A stretch of 64,000 nucleotides of DNA, taken from Vampirovibrio sp. (GTDB lineage: Bacteria > Cyanobacteriota > Vampirovibrionia > Vampirovibrionales > JAJTHC01). Shown here in pieces: positions 52,835 to 61,965 of this stretch (position 1 is its first letter; every line of letters begins with the position of its first letter). The translations under genes were made by a program, and so were the position numbers. The stretch spans positions 1,178,001 through 1,242,000 of the forward strand of contig JACEUU010000003.1 of NCBI GenBank assembly GCA_024998755.1, written 5' to 3'. Under the pieces are notes generated by a model. That model saw only the letters and a list, made by a program, of their open reading frames with translations. It searched no databases and was not told where the DNA came from.

Positions 52835-54547
52835 CTATAACGACCCCACCCCGACTAATTCATGTACAAGGCTGTTAAGCAAGGCGGTAGCATGGGCTTG
52901 TTGTTGGGCAAGCTGGGCTTCTAACGCATCACATAACGCCATTAGTTCTTCCACCTTTGCCACAATTCGTTGTTGTTCCGCTAGAGGAGGGAGGGGGAAA
53001 GCAAGTTTATCTAAAATGTTTAAATTGATATTTTTTTGTGCCGTAGCAGGTGCATATTTTTCTAAATCTGTTTTCATAATGTTTATGAAGTAATAGGCGA
53101 ATAAAACTTCTGAAAGTTGATTGTAAGGAATAAATCCAACTATACTATCAGGAAAGCAAGCAGGATATTTCAAAATAGCTGACTCTCCAATATTTGCTGC
53201 AATAGTTATACATAGAGTATTCTTTGGGAATAATTTACTTTGAGCTAAACCTGCTTCATTATACGTTTGACTATGATGTTGAACATATAATGTGGATTTT
53301 GCAATATCACCTGTTTGTATAAAAGGATATTCTCCATCAAATAATTCTGGAGCATTTCTTGGTCTGTGCTTTGATTTCCCTCTGCTTAATTTTCCAACAT
53401 CTTGTAAGCGAACCCATAGCCAACTATCGGGTAGGGTAAAGGGTTGTTCAGCCTCTGCAACAGGGGGTAAGGGCTTTTGGGGTTTTAGCTTACCCGCTTT
53501 TATTAACGCCTGTTTTTCTGCGGTAATACGGTTTAGCAATGTAGTCGCTGGTTCGTCTTCAGGGTGTTGTGTATTGAGCCTTCCCGAAACCGCAAGCTGA
53601 AGAATCGTTTGCCTTAAGGCTTTCATATTTTCCTGATTGTCGTATAAACCGTTGAAATGACTGGTGATTAAATCGAAGTTTTTCTTAAATTCTTCGTGAT
53701 TCTTAGATTCCTGTAAATGGTGAAGAAGGGATTGATTCAATTTAACTCGCATTTTGTTCTTTTCAGAAAAGTATTCCTTTATTTCTGCTGATTTCGAAAG
53801 CAGTTCCTCCACTTTGGCTACGATGCGTTGTTGTTCCGCTAGGGGAGGGAGGGGTAGGGAATAATTTTCAACAAAACTTCGGGGAACTCTTTTTTGACCA
53901 GCAGAACCAGTCATATTTGTTTCCCCATTTTTAAGAAATAAACTTGTCTTAAAATGAATGTAAACTAATTCAGGTAAAACCAAACCAGCAACCCCTCGAA
54001 AAACATATAACTCGGTCGTCCCCGCTCCAAAACCGTTCAATAAGTCTTTCATAATTCCAGACTTCCCATTTTCAAAACAAGGGGTAATTTTAGCAAGAAC
54101 TACATCGTTATTTGCAAAATGAGTAAAGCCCTTTTTTATATCTTTCCATAGTCGTTTTTCAAACGAAGGGTGCTCATTAAATTTTTTACTTACTAAATTC
54201 ATAGGAATAAAGCTAAATTCTACAGAATCATCACAAGTATTCTTTGGGTTTATAAATGAAACCTCCCCTAAGCGAACCCACAGCCAATTATCGGGTAGGG
54301 TAAAGGGCTGTTCAGCCTCTGTAACAGGGGGTAAAGGTTTTTGGGGTTTTAGTGTACCCGCTTTTATGAGGGCTTGTTTTTCTGCGGTAATACGGTTTAG
54401 CAATGTAGTCGCTGGTTCGTCTTCAGGGTGTTGTGTATTGAGCCTTCCCGAAACCGCAAGCTGAAGTATAATCTTGTCAAAGTTTTTGATTTTTTCTTCA
54501 GAGTCAAACAACTGTTCAAAATTGTCTAAAAGAAATTGTATACTCAT
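52835..54547 (-). CDS. hsdS: Type I restriction specificity subunit HsdS
   Basis: 570 residues with two target recognition domains. Each half contains an entry block (QPFTLPDxWLWVRL) and an exit block (FPLPPLAEQQRIVAKVEEL or YSLPLPPLAEQQRIVAKVEE). A 195-bp DNA segment is repeated almost exactly at 53408-53602 and 54272-54466, encoding LNTQHPEDEPATTLLNRITA in both. This makes the gene prone to domain exchange. HsdS sets which DNA sequence is methylated and cut. It overlaps hsdM at TAATG and is followed by Shedu after two bases. Confidence 0.93.
   Translation of the reverse strand: MSIQFLLDNFEQLFDSEEKIKNFDKIILQLAVSGRLNTQHPEDEPATTLLNRITAEKQALIKAGTLKPQKPLPPVTEAEQPFTLPDNWLWVRLGEVSFINPKNTCDDSVEFSFIPMNLVSKKFNEHPSFEKRLWKDIKKGFTHFANNDVVLAKITPCFENGKSGIMKDLLNGFGAGTTELYVFRGVAGLVLPELVYIHFKTSLFLKNGETNMTGSAGQKRVPRSFVENYSLPLPPLAEQQRIVAKVEELLSKSAEIKEYFSEKNKMRVKLNQSLLHHLQESKNHEEFKKNFDLITSHFNGLYDNQENMKALRQTILQLAVSGRLNTQHPEDEPATTLLNRITAEKQALIKAGKLKPQKPLPPVAEAEQPFTLPDSWLWVRLQDVGKLSRGKSKHRPRNAPELFDGEYPFIQTGDIAKSTLYVQHHSQTYNEAGLAQSKLFPKNTLCITIAANIGESAILKYPACFPDSIVGFIPYNQLSEVLFAYYFINIMKTDLEKYAPATAQKNINLNILDKLAFPLPPLAEQQRIVAKVEELMALCDALEAQLAQQQAHATALLNSLVHELVGVGSL
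53408..53602 (-). repeat. Direct repeat within hsdS, unit 2
   Basis: 195 bases nearly identical to 54272-54466 in the same orientation, 669 bases apart. It encodes the conserved segment before the second recognition domain. Confidence 0.8.
54272..54466 (-). repeat. Direct repeat within hsdS, unit 1
   Basis: Partner of 53408-53602; it precedes the first recognition domain. Recombination between the units would delete one domain and its spacer. Confidence 0.8.
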
Positions 54548-55986
54548 TAGAACTGCCTCAAAACAGACGCTAAGGCAGACTTTAAATCTTCCTGCTTGGC
54601 TTTCAAGTTAGATAATACCGTTTTATACTTAACAAGTAACTCTTCAGGACTAGCATGAATGGCATCTTCCATATTTGGATTTTTAATATCTAAATTAAAA
54701 CCATTGGCTTCCAGCGTGGCTACAGGTACTTGCCATGCCTGTTCTGTTTCCACCCTATTATGCCACCACGCTTTTAAGCTTTCAAATTCTTCTATGCGTA
54801 TAGGGCGGGTTTTATTGTAATTTTTAACGCCTTCAGGGTAGCGGTGTTCCCAATACCAAACAGTTTGGGTGGGCTTGCCTTTTTCAAAAAACAATAAATT
54901 CGTTTTGATGCCTGTATAAGGGTTAAATACCCCATTAGGTAGGCGTACAATGGTATGTAGGTTGCATTCCCGTAATAAAAATTCTTTAATACGGGTTTTT
55001 ACGCCTTCCCCAAACAGCGTACCATCAGGTAATACCACACCTGCCCTACCATAGTTTTTAAGGGTTTTGGCAATTAACACTAAAAATAAATCTGCCGTTT
55101 CCCTTGTTTGAAAATTAGTGGGGAAGTTGCTTTCAATACCGTCTTCTTCCGTTCCCCCAAACGGCGGGTTGGTAATAATAATGTTGACCTTATCCCGTTC
55201 TTGAATATCCCGAAGGGGGCTGGCTAGGGTGTTATCATGCCGAATAAAGCTCGGTATTTCCATGCCGTGTAATAGCATATTAGTTGTACAAAGCAGGTGG
55301 GGCAGGGGCTTTTTCTCCACCCCCCGAATGGATTGCTGTAACACCTCATTCTCTTCAGGCTGGGTAACCTGTTGGCGTAAATGTTCAATAGCACAGGTTA
55401 AAAAGCCTCCTGTACCGCAGGCGGGGTCTAAAATGGTTTCGCCTAGTTGGGGGTTAATTAAATCTACAATCAGTTGTGTTACCGCACGAGGGGTGTAAAA
55501 TTCGCCCGCATTGCCCGCACTTTGTAAATCTTTTAGCAGTTGTTCATAAATATCGCCAAACAGGTGGCGGTCTTCCGATTTGTTAAAGTTAATTTCGTTA
55601 ATTTTGTTAATAACTTGCCGTAACAACTGCCCTGATTTCATGTAGTTGTAAGCGTCTTCAAAGACGTTTTTAACAACCAGTCCTCGTTCCCCTACTAGGG
55701 TGGGGTCTAGTTCTTTTAAGCCTTTAAACAACTGGTTATTGACAAATTCCATCAGGGTATCGCCTGTTATCCCTGTAGGGTCTGCTGCCCAATTCCGCCA
55801 GCGTAGGGCTTCAGGTATGGGGGAACAATAATCATCTTTCAGTATTTCTAGCGATTCTTCTTGATCATCAAAAATTTTAAGGAAGAACAACCATACTAAT
55901 TGCCCTATGCGTTGGGCATCACCATCAACACCTGCATCTTTTCGCATAATATCTTGAATGGATTTGATTGTACCTGAAATGTTCAT
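54547..55986 (-). CDS. hsdM: Type I restriction methyltransferase subunit HsdM
   Basis: 479 residues. N6-adenine methyltransferase: SAM motif DPACGTGGF at 187-195 and catalytic NPPF at 273-276. The N-terminal helical domain (VWLFFLKIFDDQEESLEILK) and the FYTPRAVTQLIVDL block are standard. It forms the M2S methylase with HsdS. It starts eight bases after the hsdR stop and overlaps hsdS by one base. The frame is intact and full length. Confidence 0.95.
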   Translation of the reverse strand: MNISGTIKSIQDIMRKDAGVDGDAQRIGQLVWLFFLKIFDDQEESLEILKDDYCSPIPEALRWRNWAADPTGITGDTLMEFVNNQLFKGLKELDPTLVGERGLVVKNVFEDAYNYMKSGQLLRQVINKINEINFNKSEDRHLFGDIYEQLLKDLQSAGNAGEFYTPRAVTQLIVDLINPQLGETILDPACGTGGFLTCAIEHLRQQVTQPEENEVLQQSIRGVEKKPLPHLLCTTNMLLHGMEIPSFIRHDNTLASPLRDIQERDKVNIIITNPPFGGTEEDGIESNFPTNFQTRETADLFLVLIAKTLKNYGRAGVVLPDGTLFGEGVKTRIKEFLLRECNLHTIVRLPNGVFNPYTGIKTNLLFFEKGKPTQTVWYWEHRYPEGVKNYNKTRPIRIEEFESLKAWWHNRVETEQAWQVPVATLEANGFNLDIKNPNMEDAIHASPEELLVKYKTVLSNLKAKQEDLKSALASVLRQF

Positions 55987-55994
55987 GGAGTGCT

Positions 55995-58310
55995 TTATCC
56001 TAAATCTTTATAAAGTTCAGATTCTAATTCGTAAACGGCTTGTTGGTAGGCTTGTTTCGAGCCAAAGGCTTGAATTAACTCTACGGGTGTACCCATGGTT
56101 GCAAAGGGGTTTACTCGTAGTAGTTGCACGTCGGCTAAATTTTGTGGTGGGTCATCTGCATATTTTTCTAGTAGGGCTTCTAGTATCCGTTGGGCTTTTT
56201 CGCCATACTTGCTGAAATAGCATCGTTTTTTGACGTTTTCGGCTCGTTCTTTTCGGGTGAGTGGTGGTTTTCCGTAGGCTACATGGCAAATTAAATCAAA
56301 CGGGTCAAACTCTTTCCCCACGGCTTCTTGTAGTGCTTCTAATACTAAGCCTTGTTCTTCCAATTCTTTTAAAATGGCTTGATGTTGTTCTTGTTGTTCC
56401 CACCGCTTTAGGAAGTCTTCAAGGCTAGCGTAAACTTGTTCTACTTTCCTACGAGAATAATCTTTAAAGTTTTCGGTAATCAACTTACCTTGATGATCTA
56501 AATACTGAACTTGTTCTTTGAAAATTTTAATATCTCCACCCGATACCACATATTTTTTACGGGATTCGGGGGGTGTTTCGACAATTTCACCATCATCACC
56601 ATCATCGGTAGGTGGTTGTATTGGGTCTTCTTCCGTTGGTTCATAAATAACGAGGGGCGGGGCATCAAAATCCATATCAAAATGCTTGGTGGCGTTTCTA
56701 AAATCCATAATCATAAACCATGTTTTACCGTGTTCTTCATCAACACGAGTACCCCGCCCAATAATTTGCTTAAATTCCGTTGGGGATTGGATATTTTTAT
56801 CCAACACAATGAGTTTGCAAGTTTTGGCATCTACCCCTGTGGTCATTAGTTGAGAAGTGGTGGCAATAACAGGATATCGTTCATTAGGGTCAGTAAAATT
56901 ACCTAATTCTGCTTTGCCTTCGGGACTATCGCCCGTTATTCTCATTACATAACGGCTATCTTCTTTTACCCGCTGGGGGTTTGCATTAACAATAGCTTGC
57001 CTCATACGTTCAGCGTGGTCAATGTCTTCACAAAACACAATTGTTTTTGCGTAAGGGTCATCGTTAGTTTCAAGGTATTCTACAACTCTTTGTGCAACAA
57101 GGGTTGTTCTGTTTTTTAGCACTAAATTTCGGTCAAAATCTTTTTGATTATACTCTCTATCTTCAATGAGTTCACCGTTTTCATCTGTTTGCCCCCCTCT
57201 TGGTTTCCAGCCTTCAAGGTCAACATCTAACAATACTTTTGTTACTTTGTAGGGTGCTAAGTAACCATCGGCAATGCCCTGTTTTAAGGTATAGGTAAAG
57301 AGGGGTTCTCCAAAATAATCGCTATTAGAAATTTCTTTGGTTTCTTTTGGTGTGGCTGTTAAACCAATTTGCGTAGCACTTTGATAGTATTCCAATATCT
57401 CTCGCCAAGCGGAATCATTTTTAGCACTGCCTCGATGGCACTCATCTACAATAATGAGATCAAAAAAATCAGAAGAAAATTGCTTGAAAATGTTTTTATC
57501 TTCTTCAGTGCCTGTTAGCCCTTGGTATAATGCCAAATAAACCTCAAAAGAGAAATCAACTTCACGTTTTTTTATTTTAGTCATGCAGTTAGTAAATGGT
57601 TTGAAGTCGTTTATGATGGTTTGGTCAATTAACGCATTTCTATCTGCTAAGAATAGAATGCGTTTTTTAACCCCTGATTCTTTCAAACGCCATATAATCT
57701 GCATAGCAGTATAGGTTTTACCTGTACCTGTTGCCATTACTAATAGGATTCTATTTTGTCTTTTATTAACTGCTTCTACGGTTCGGTTAATCGCCTGTAG
57801 TTGGTAGGGGCGTGGTGATTTTTTTAAGTCATTGGTGTAATAAGGCTGTGTGATTTTTGCCGTATCGTTCAAGGTTAAACCCTTCCAAGAACAGTATTTT
57901 TGCCATAATACTTCAGGGCTGGGGAACTCATCTAAAGTAAGTTCTGTTTCTTTTGGGGTAGTTTCGGCGGTTTTATCGTGAAATAAAAACCCTTTTCCAT
58001 TACTGCTGAAAACAAACGGAATGTCTAAACGATTAGAATACGCCAATGCTTGCTGCATTCCGTCCCCTAAAGATTTTTTATACTTTTTGGCTTCAATAAT
58101 GACAAGAGGGATGTTAGGTTTTATAAATAAAACGTAATCAGCCCGTTTTGGGGCTTTACGGCTATGTAAGTTTTTTCTAACGGTAATACATCCGTCTGTT
58201 AGTTGATATTCTTCACGCACTTGATTCTGCAAATGCCAACCTGCTTTTATTATGGCTGGTAGAATAAATTGGCTTCTTGTTTCTTGTTCCGTTAGAAAAT
58301 TAGGGTGCAT
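55995..58310 (-). CDS. hsdR: Type I restriction endonuclease subunit HsdR
   Basis: 771 residues from the ATG at 58310 (MHPNFLTEQETRSQ), two bases after the stop of the preceding HTH gene; a longer frame through that gene is spurious. The N-terminal nuclease has D58 (RADYVLFI), E73-A-K75 (VIIEAKK) and Q87-x3-Y91. The motor has Walker A MATGTGKT, DECHRGS and the SF2 motif QIIGRGTRVDEEHGKTW. A C-terminal helical part ends the protein. It translocates and cuts unmethylated DNA. All motifs are intact, so the system looks active. Confidence 0.94.
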   Translation of the reverse strand: MHPNFLTEQETRSQFILPAIIKAGWHLQNQVREEYQLTDGCITVRKNLHSRKAPKRADYVLFIKPNIPLVIIEAKKYKKSLGDGMQQALAYSNRLDIPFVFSSNGKGFLFHDKTAETTPKETELTLDEFPSPEVLWQKYCSWKGLTLNDTAKITQPYYTNDLKKSPRPYQLQAINRTVEAVNKRQNRILLVMATGTGKTYTAMQIIWRLKESGVKKRILFLADRNALIDQTIINDFKPFTNCMTKIKKREVDFSFEVYLALYQGLTGTEEDKNIFKQFSSDFFDLIIVDECHRGSAKNDSAWREILEYYQSATQIGLTATPKETKEISNSDYFGEPLFTYTLKQGIADGYLAPYKVTKVLLDVDLEGWKPRGGQTDENGELIEDREYNQKDFDRNLVLKNRTTLVAQRVVEYLETNDDPYAKTIVFCEDIDHAERMRQAIVNANPQRVKEDSRYVMRITGDSPEGKAELGNFTDPNERYPVIATTSQLMTTGVDAKTCKLIVLDKNIQSPTEFKQIIGRGTRVDEEHGKTWFMIMDFRNATKHFDMDFDAPPLVIYEPTEEDPIQPPTDDGDDGEIVETPPESRKKYVVSGGDIKIFKEQVQYLDHQGKLITENFKDYSRRKVEQVYASLEDFLKRWEQQEQHQAILKELEEQGLVLEALQEAVGKEFDPFDLICHVAYGKPPLTRKERAENVKKRCYFSKYGEKAQRILEALLEKYADDPPQNLADVQLLRVNPFATMGTPVELIQAFGSKQAYQQAVYELESELYKDLG

Positions 58311-58312
58311 AC

Positions 58313-58507
58313 TTAAATTCCCAAGCCTTCCCGTTTCTTTTTTCCAAGCCAAGCGTTAAAATCTGCTGGTAAAAATCGCCATTGCCCGCCGACTTTCACC
58401 CCAAAATTGAGTTCGCCTGTTTCCATTAACCTATAAATGCTACGCCTATTTAATTTAAGGATGGTTACTAAATCTTCAATGGTTAATAGCGGTTCTGTTG
58501 TTTTCAT
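58313..58507 (-). CDS. Small MerR/excisionase-type HTH protein
   Basis: 64 residues from the ATG at 58507, which has GGGAGGG nine bases upstream. LLTIEDLVTILKLNRRSIYR is a winged HTH of the excisionase or helix-turn-helix-17 type, followed by LMETGELNFGVKVGGQWRFL and a basic end. It is the first gene of the hsdR-hsdM-hsdS-sduA unit and diverges from the recombinase gene, with 79 bases between them. It may be the excisionase, a regulator of both, or a controller of restriction. Confidence 0.8.
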   Translation of the reverse strand: MKTTEPLLTIEDLVTILKLNRRSIYRLMETGELNFGVKVGGQWRFLPADFNAWLGKKKREGLGI

Positions 58508-58586
58508 TTGAAAACCCTCCCTTCTTTCATGTATAATTGACACATTCTAACATAAAGAACCCAAAACAGAAAGCATCCAGTTTGCC

Positions 58587-60053
58587 ATGAAACAAGCGGT
58601 TATCTACGCCAGAGTCTCTACCAAAGAACAAGAAAAAGAAGGCTATTCCATCCCCGCACAACTAGCCCTATTACAAGACTACGCCCAACGCAATAACATT
58701 ACCGTTATGCAAACCTACACGGAAGCCGAAACCGCCAAAAAAGCAGGGCGGGTGGCATTCACACAAATGAAAGACTACCTAAAAGCCACACCCGAAGTTA
58801 CTTGCATCCTTGTTGAAAAAACAGACCGCCTCTATCGGAATTTTAAAGACTATGTTCAACTAGAAGACCTTGATGTAGAAGTTCACCTTGTTAAAGAAGG
58901 GGAGGTGTTGAGCAAAGAGTCCGCCTCTTCCGTGAAGTTTATCCACGGTATTAAGGTGCTAATGGCAAAAAACTATATCGATAATCTTTCCGAAGAAGTT
59001 AAAAAAGGGATGTACGAAAAAGCACGGCAAGGGCATTTTCCGTTTCAACCTCCCTACGGGTATCGGAATAATCGGCAAACCCGCATGATTGACGTTTGCC
59101 CCGAACGCTCCTTATTTGTAGAACGAGCCTTTGAATTGTACGCTACAGGGCAATACTCCCTTCAAGAAGTATCGCATCAACTGGTGGCGGAAGGGTTTAG
59201 GTATAGACCGTATCAAGCAAAAATTGCAAAATCTTCTTTAGAAGTGATGTTGAAAAACATTTTCTACACGGGTGATTTTATGATTAAAGACCAATTCTTT
59301 AATGGGAAGCATCAAGCATTGGTTAGCCCTGCTTTGTTTGAAAAGGTGAAAAGCATTCTAACGAGAGGTACATTTTCAAAGCCTGTAAAACATGATTTTG
59401 CCTTTGCAGGAATGATGACTTGCGGGCATTGTGGTTGTGCCATAACAGGACAAATACAAAAGAAAAAGTATATTTATTACCATTGTTCAGGATGGAACGG
59501 GAAGTGTGAAGAACCCTATCATCGAGAAGAGAAAATAGCCGAACAATTTGCCATGGCGGTAAAGCGGGTTAGTTTAAAAGCAGATGATATTGATTGGTTG
59601 ATTAAAGCCTTAAAGGAAAGTCATCAAGATGAAATGATCTTCCATAAAACAAGGGTGGATGATTTGCACAAACAACAAAAACAGTTACAGAAGCGGATAG
59701 ATCAAATTTATGATGATAAACTAGATGGTATAATAGAGGAAGGGTTGTGGTTACGAAAGCAAAAAGAATACAAGCAGGAATTAGCGTTTGTGGAAAAGAG
59801 TTTGGCTCAACATAGTAAAGCAAACCTGTATTATATCGAAAGTGGGGTTCAGTTGTTAGAACTCGCCAAGAACGCCTACAGGCTTTATGAAAAGCAATCG
59901 CCACACCAACAACGGAAACTGCTGAACTTTTTACTTTTGAACTCGTCTTTGAAAGACGGAAACCTAGACTATGCCTATCGAAAGCCCTTTGATTGGATAG
60001 TCAATTCCACCAAAAATGAAAAATGGTGGGCGGTACTGGATTCGAACCAGTGA
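58587..60053 (+). CDS. Large serine recombinase
   Basis: 488 residues. The catalytic domain has the nucleophile serine in YARVST (S11), and the recombinase domain includes RQGHFPFQPPYGYR. A zinc ribbon follows (CGHCGCAITG, then HCSGWNGKCE), and a long coiled coil. Such enzymes insert and excise mobile elements without IHF-like help. The last 12 residues or so (KWWAVLDSNQ) are encoded inside tRNA-Val, so the gene ends in the tRNA. This suggests that the element's end, and perhaps the att site, lies in the tRNA 3' part. Confidence 0.92.
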   Translation: MKQAVIYARVSTKEQEKEGYSIPAQLALLQDYAQRNNITVMQTYTEAETAKKAGRVAFTQMKDYLKATPEVTCILVEKTDRLYRNFKDYVQLEDLDVEVHLVKEGEVLSKESASSVKFIHGIKVLMAKNYIDNLSEEVKKGMYEKARQGHFPFQPPYGYRNNRQTRMIDVCPERSLFVERAFELYATGQYSLQEVSHQLVAEGFRYRPYQAKIAKSSLEVMLKNIFYTGDFMIKDQFFNGKHQALVSPALFEKVKSILTRGTFSKPVKHDFAFAGMMTCGHCGCAITGQIQKKKYIYYHCSGWNGKCEEPYHREEKIAEQFAMAVKRVSLKADDIDWLIKALKESHQDEMIFHKTRVDDLHKQQKQLQKRIDQIYDDKLDGIIEEGLWLRKQKEYKQELAFVEKSLAQHSKANLYYIESGVQLLELAKNAYRLYEKQSPHQQRKLLNFLLLNSSLKDGNLDYAYRKPFDWIVNSTKNEKWWAVLDSNQ

Positions 60054-60099
60054 CCTCCACAATGTCAATGTGATGCGCTACCAACTGCGCCAACCGCCC
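60024..60099 (-). tRNA. tRNA-Val(GAC)
   Basis: Cloverleaf on the minus strand with encoded CCA. The acceptor is GGGCGGT/ACCGCCC, the D arm GCGCAGTTGGTAGCGC, and the anticodon stem TCACA/TGTGG with loop TTGACAT, giving anticodon GAC. The T arm is ACTGG-TTCGAAT-CCAGT. Its 3' end points towards the recombinase gene, whose last codons it shares. Confidence 0.93.
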
Positions 60100-60195
60100 A
60101 AATCACCATTTATCAATGTTATTATTAAACCGCATCAAGCCATAAACGCAAGCAGTTATTAGAAACTCTCACCCAGCCTCTCCAAAATAGCGACG

Positions 60196-61218
60196 CTATA
60201 AAACCCGAGAAAACACATCCATCCCCAAATCACCCTCCGCCAACGGGTTAAAAAACGCCGATGCCCCCACCATCGCCGCATTATCCGTACAATACCCCAT
60301 CTTCGGAATATGCACCCTATACCCCTCATCCCGCAACGCCAAAAAAGCACCCCGCAACGCACTATTAGCCGAAACACCCCCCGCCACGCTTAGCGTTTTC
60401 AAACCTAAGGCTTCCGCACAAGCCACCGTTTTCTTCAGCAAAATTTTCACCGCCGTCGCCTGAAAACTAGCAGCAAAATCTGCCTGCAACTGTTTGGGGA
60501 TGGTTTCTAATTCGTCCGTTTCAGCCTCCCATTTGCGAACAAACGCCGTCTTCAACCCTGAAAAACTAAAGTCCCACGGGTTTTGCGTTTTCGGGGTGGG
60601 TAACGTAATCGCCTTGGGGTTGCCGCCACCTTGTTGGGCTAGTTTATCCAAAATAGGCCCACCGGGGTAGCCCAAGCCCATGATTCTGGCGACTTTGTCG
60701 TAAGCTTCACCCACGGCATCATCCAGTGTTTCGCCGACAATTGCCATCTCCGCATAGCTTTTCACATGGATGAGTTGCGTATGCCCGCCACTAACCAGCA
60801 GGCATAAAAACGGTGGCTCTAAGTCGGATTCCAAATAATTAGAAGCCACATGGGCGTAAAGGTGATGCACCGCTAAAAAGGGCTTTTCCGTAATAAGGCT
60901 AAGGGTTTTTGCTACACTAGCCCCAACTAATAACGAACCAATCAATCCGGGCCCGATGGTGGCAGCTACGGCCTCAATGTCATTTAGCGCGATTTTGGCT
61001 TCTGCAAGGCAGGTTTCAAGTAGCCCGTGAATGCAGGTTAAGTGGTGTCTCGCCGCCAATTCAGGAATAACGCCTCCGTACGGTTGGTGGAGGGTGGTTT
61101 GGGAATCCATGATGGAGGCTAAAACGGTGCGTCCGTTGCGTACAACGGCTATTGCCGTGTCATCACAGCTTGATTCTATGGCGAGGATGGTTTTTGGGGG
61201 GAAGTATACTGTATTCAT
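60196..61218 (-). CDS. tsaD: tRNA threonylcarbamoyladenosine synthase component TsaD
   Basis: Transfers the threonylcarbamoyl group to A37 of ANN-decoding tRNAs with TsaB and TsaE. The ASKHA fold shows LAIESSCDDTAIAV at the start, the metal pair H119-x3-H123 (AVHHLYAH) and LLVSGGHTQL. LSVAGGVSANSALR and MGYCTDNAAMVG are the C-terminal hallmarks. 340 residues, standard length. First core gene right of the island; no tsaB or tsaE nearby. Confidence 0.95.
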   Translation of the reverse strand: MNTVYFPPKTILAIESSCDDTAIAVVRNGRTVLASIMDSQTTLHQPYGGVIPELAARHHLTCIHGLLETCLAEAKIALNDIEAVAATIGPGLIGSLLVGASVAKTLSLITEKPFLAVHHLYAHVASNYLESDLEPPFLCLLVSGGHTQLIHVKSYAEMAIVGETLDDAVGEAYDKVARIMGLGYPGGPILDKLAQQGGGNPKAITLPTPKTQNPWDFSFSGLKTAFVRKWEAETDELETIPKQLQADFAASFQATAVKILLKKTVACAEALGLKTLSVAGGVSANSALRGAFLALRDEGYRVHIPKMGYCTDNAAMVGASAFFNPLAEGDLGMDVFSRVL

Positions 61219-61256
61219 ACCCCTAGCCTACCAAAAACAGACGAGATACTCAAAAA

Positions 61257-61958
61257 TTAAGCAGAGACTTCTTCTACAACGGCTTCGGGTTCTGGTTTTA
61301 CGAAGCAAACCAAACTAATGCGTAAATCCGCCTGTAGGCGAACAACTTTGGTTTCTACAGCTGAAGTCCAGCCTTCCCCCGTTTTGAATCTGTTTCGTTC
61401 AATTTCATCTAAAATGGCTTGTTGTTCGGCTTCTTCTAAGGCTAGGCGTTCTGCTTCTTCTTCCGCTTCTTTTTCTTGTTTACTTAGTTTTTGACTTCTA
61501 CCTTGGTCTTCAAAGGTTTGCAAGTCTTCCGTAAAAATAGATTGAATTAAGCTAAAAACCTGTACCCTACCTTCTTTATTTTGCAGTACAGCATCGCCAT
61601 AAGTTTGCCTAACAGAATCAATGGCTTGCAAGCACAGCATTAACCTAGTACCTACCATCGTTCTGCCTTTATCGTTTAATCCCATGGTTTCATTCAGTCC
61701 ACGCCCAATAATGGCGTGATGTTTACTTTTGTTGAACATCAAGTTTTTCAGTTTTTCCAAGCCTTGCGTGCTAGCATCAACATTAAGGGAGCTTTTTAGG
61801 GGGTAGTTAAAGTAAAGTTCTTTGGCATAACCCATCATGCGGTTACCAATTAATTCCTGTAGTTCTTCAGGCAATATAGAAACTAATTTAATACCCCTAC
61901 TAAGCGTAGGGTAAGGTGCATACCATGGTGTTTCTTCGGGTGTAGATGTTTGTGGCAT
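61257..61958 (-). CDS. Hypothetical cytoplasmic protein with coiled coil
   Basis: 233 residues. The N-terminal 130 are mixed and unknown (LSRGIKLVSILPEELQELIG). An acidic coiled coil of Glu/Ala/Lys follows (KQEKEAEEEAERLALEEAEQ), then a short C-terminal domain (VVRLQADLRISLVCF). No signal or membrane segment. It lies seven bases after the HD-GYP-like gene on the same strand, so the two probably act together, perhaps in signalling. Confidence 0.6.
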   Translation of the reverse strand: MPQTSTPEETPWYAPYPTLSRGIKLVSILPEELQELIGNRMMGYAKELYFNYPLKSSLNVDASTQGLEKLKNLMFNKSKHHAIIGRGLNETMGLNDKGRTMVGTRLMLCLQAIDSVRQTYGDAVLQNKEGRVQVFSLIQSIFTEDLQTFEDQGRSQKLSKQEKEAEEEAERLALEEAEQQAILDEIERNRFKTGEGWTSAVETKVVRLQADLRISLVCFVKPEPEAVVEEVSA

Positions 61959-61965
61959 GGTACAG

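Noticed and set aside
58313-58352. HsdR starting at 58352
   Set aside because: The extra residues overlap the HTH gene; the ATG at 58310 follows its stop by two bases and begins with the usual HsdR N-terminus.
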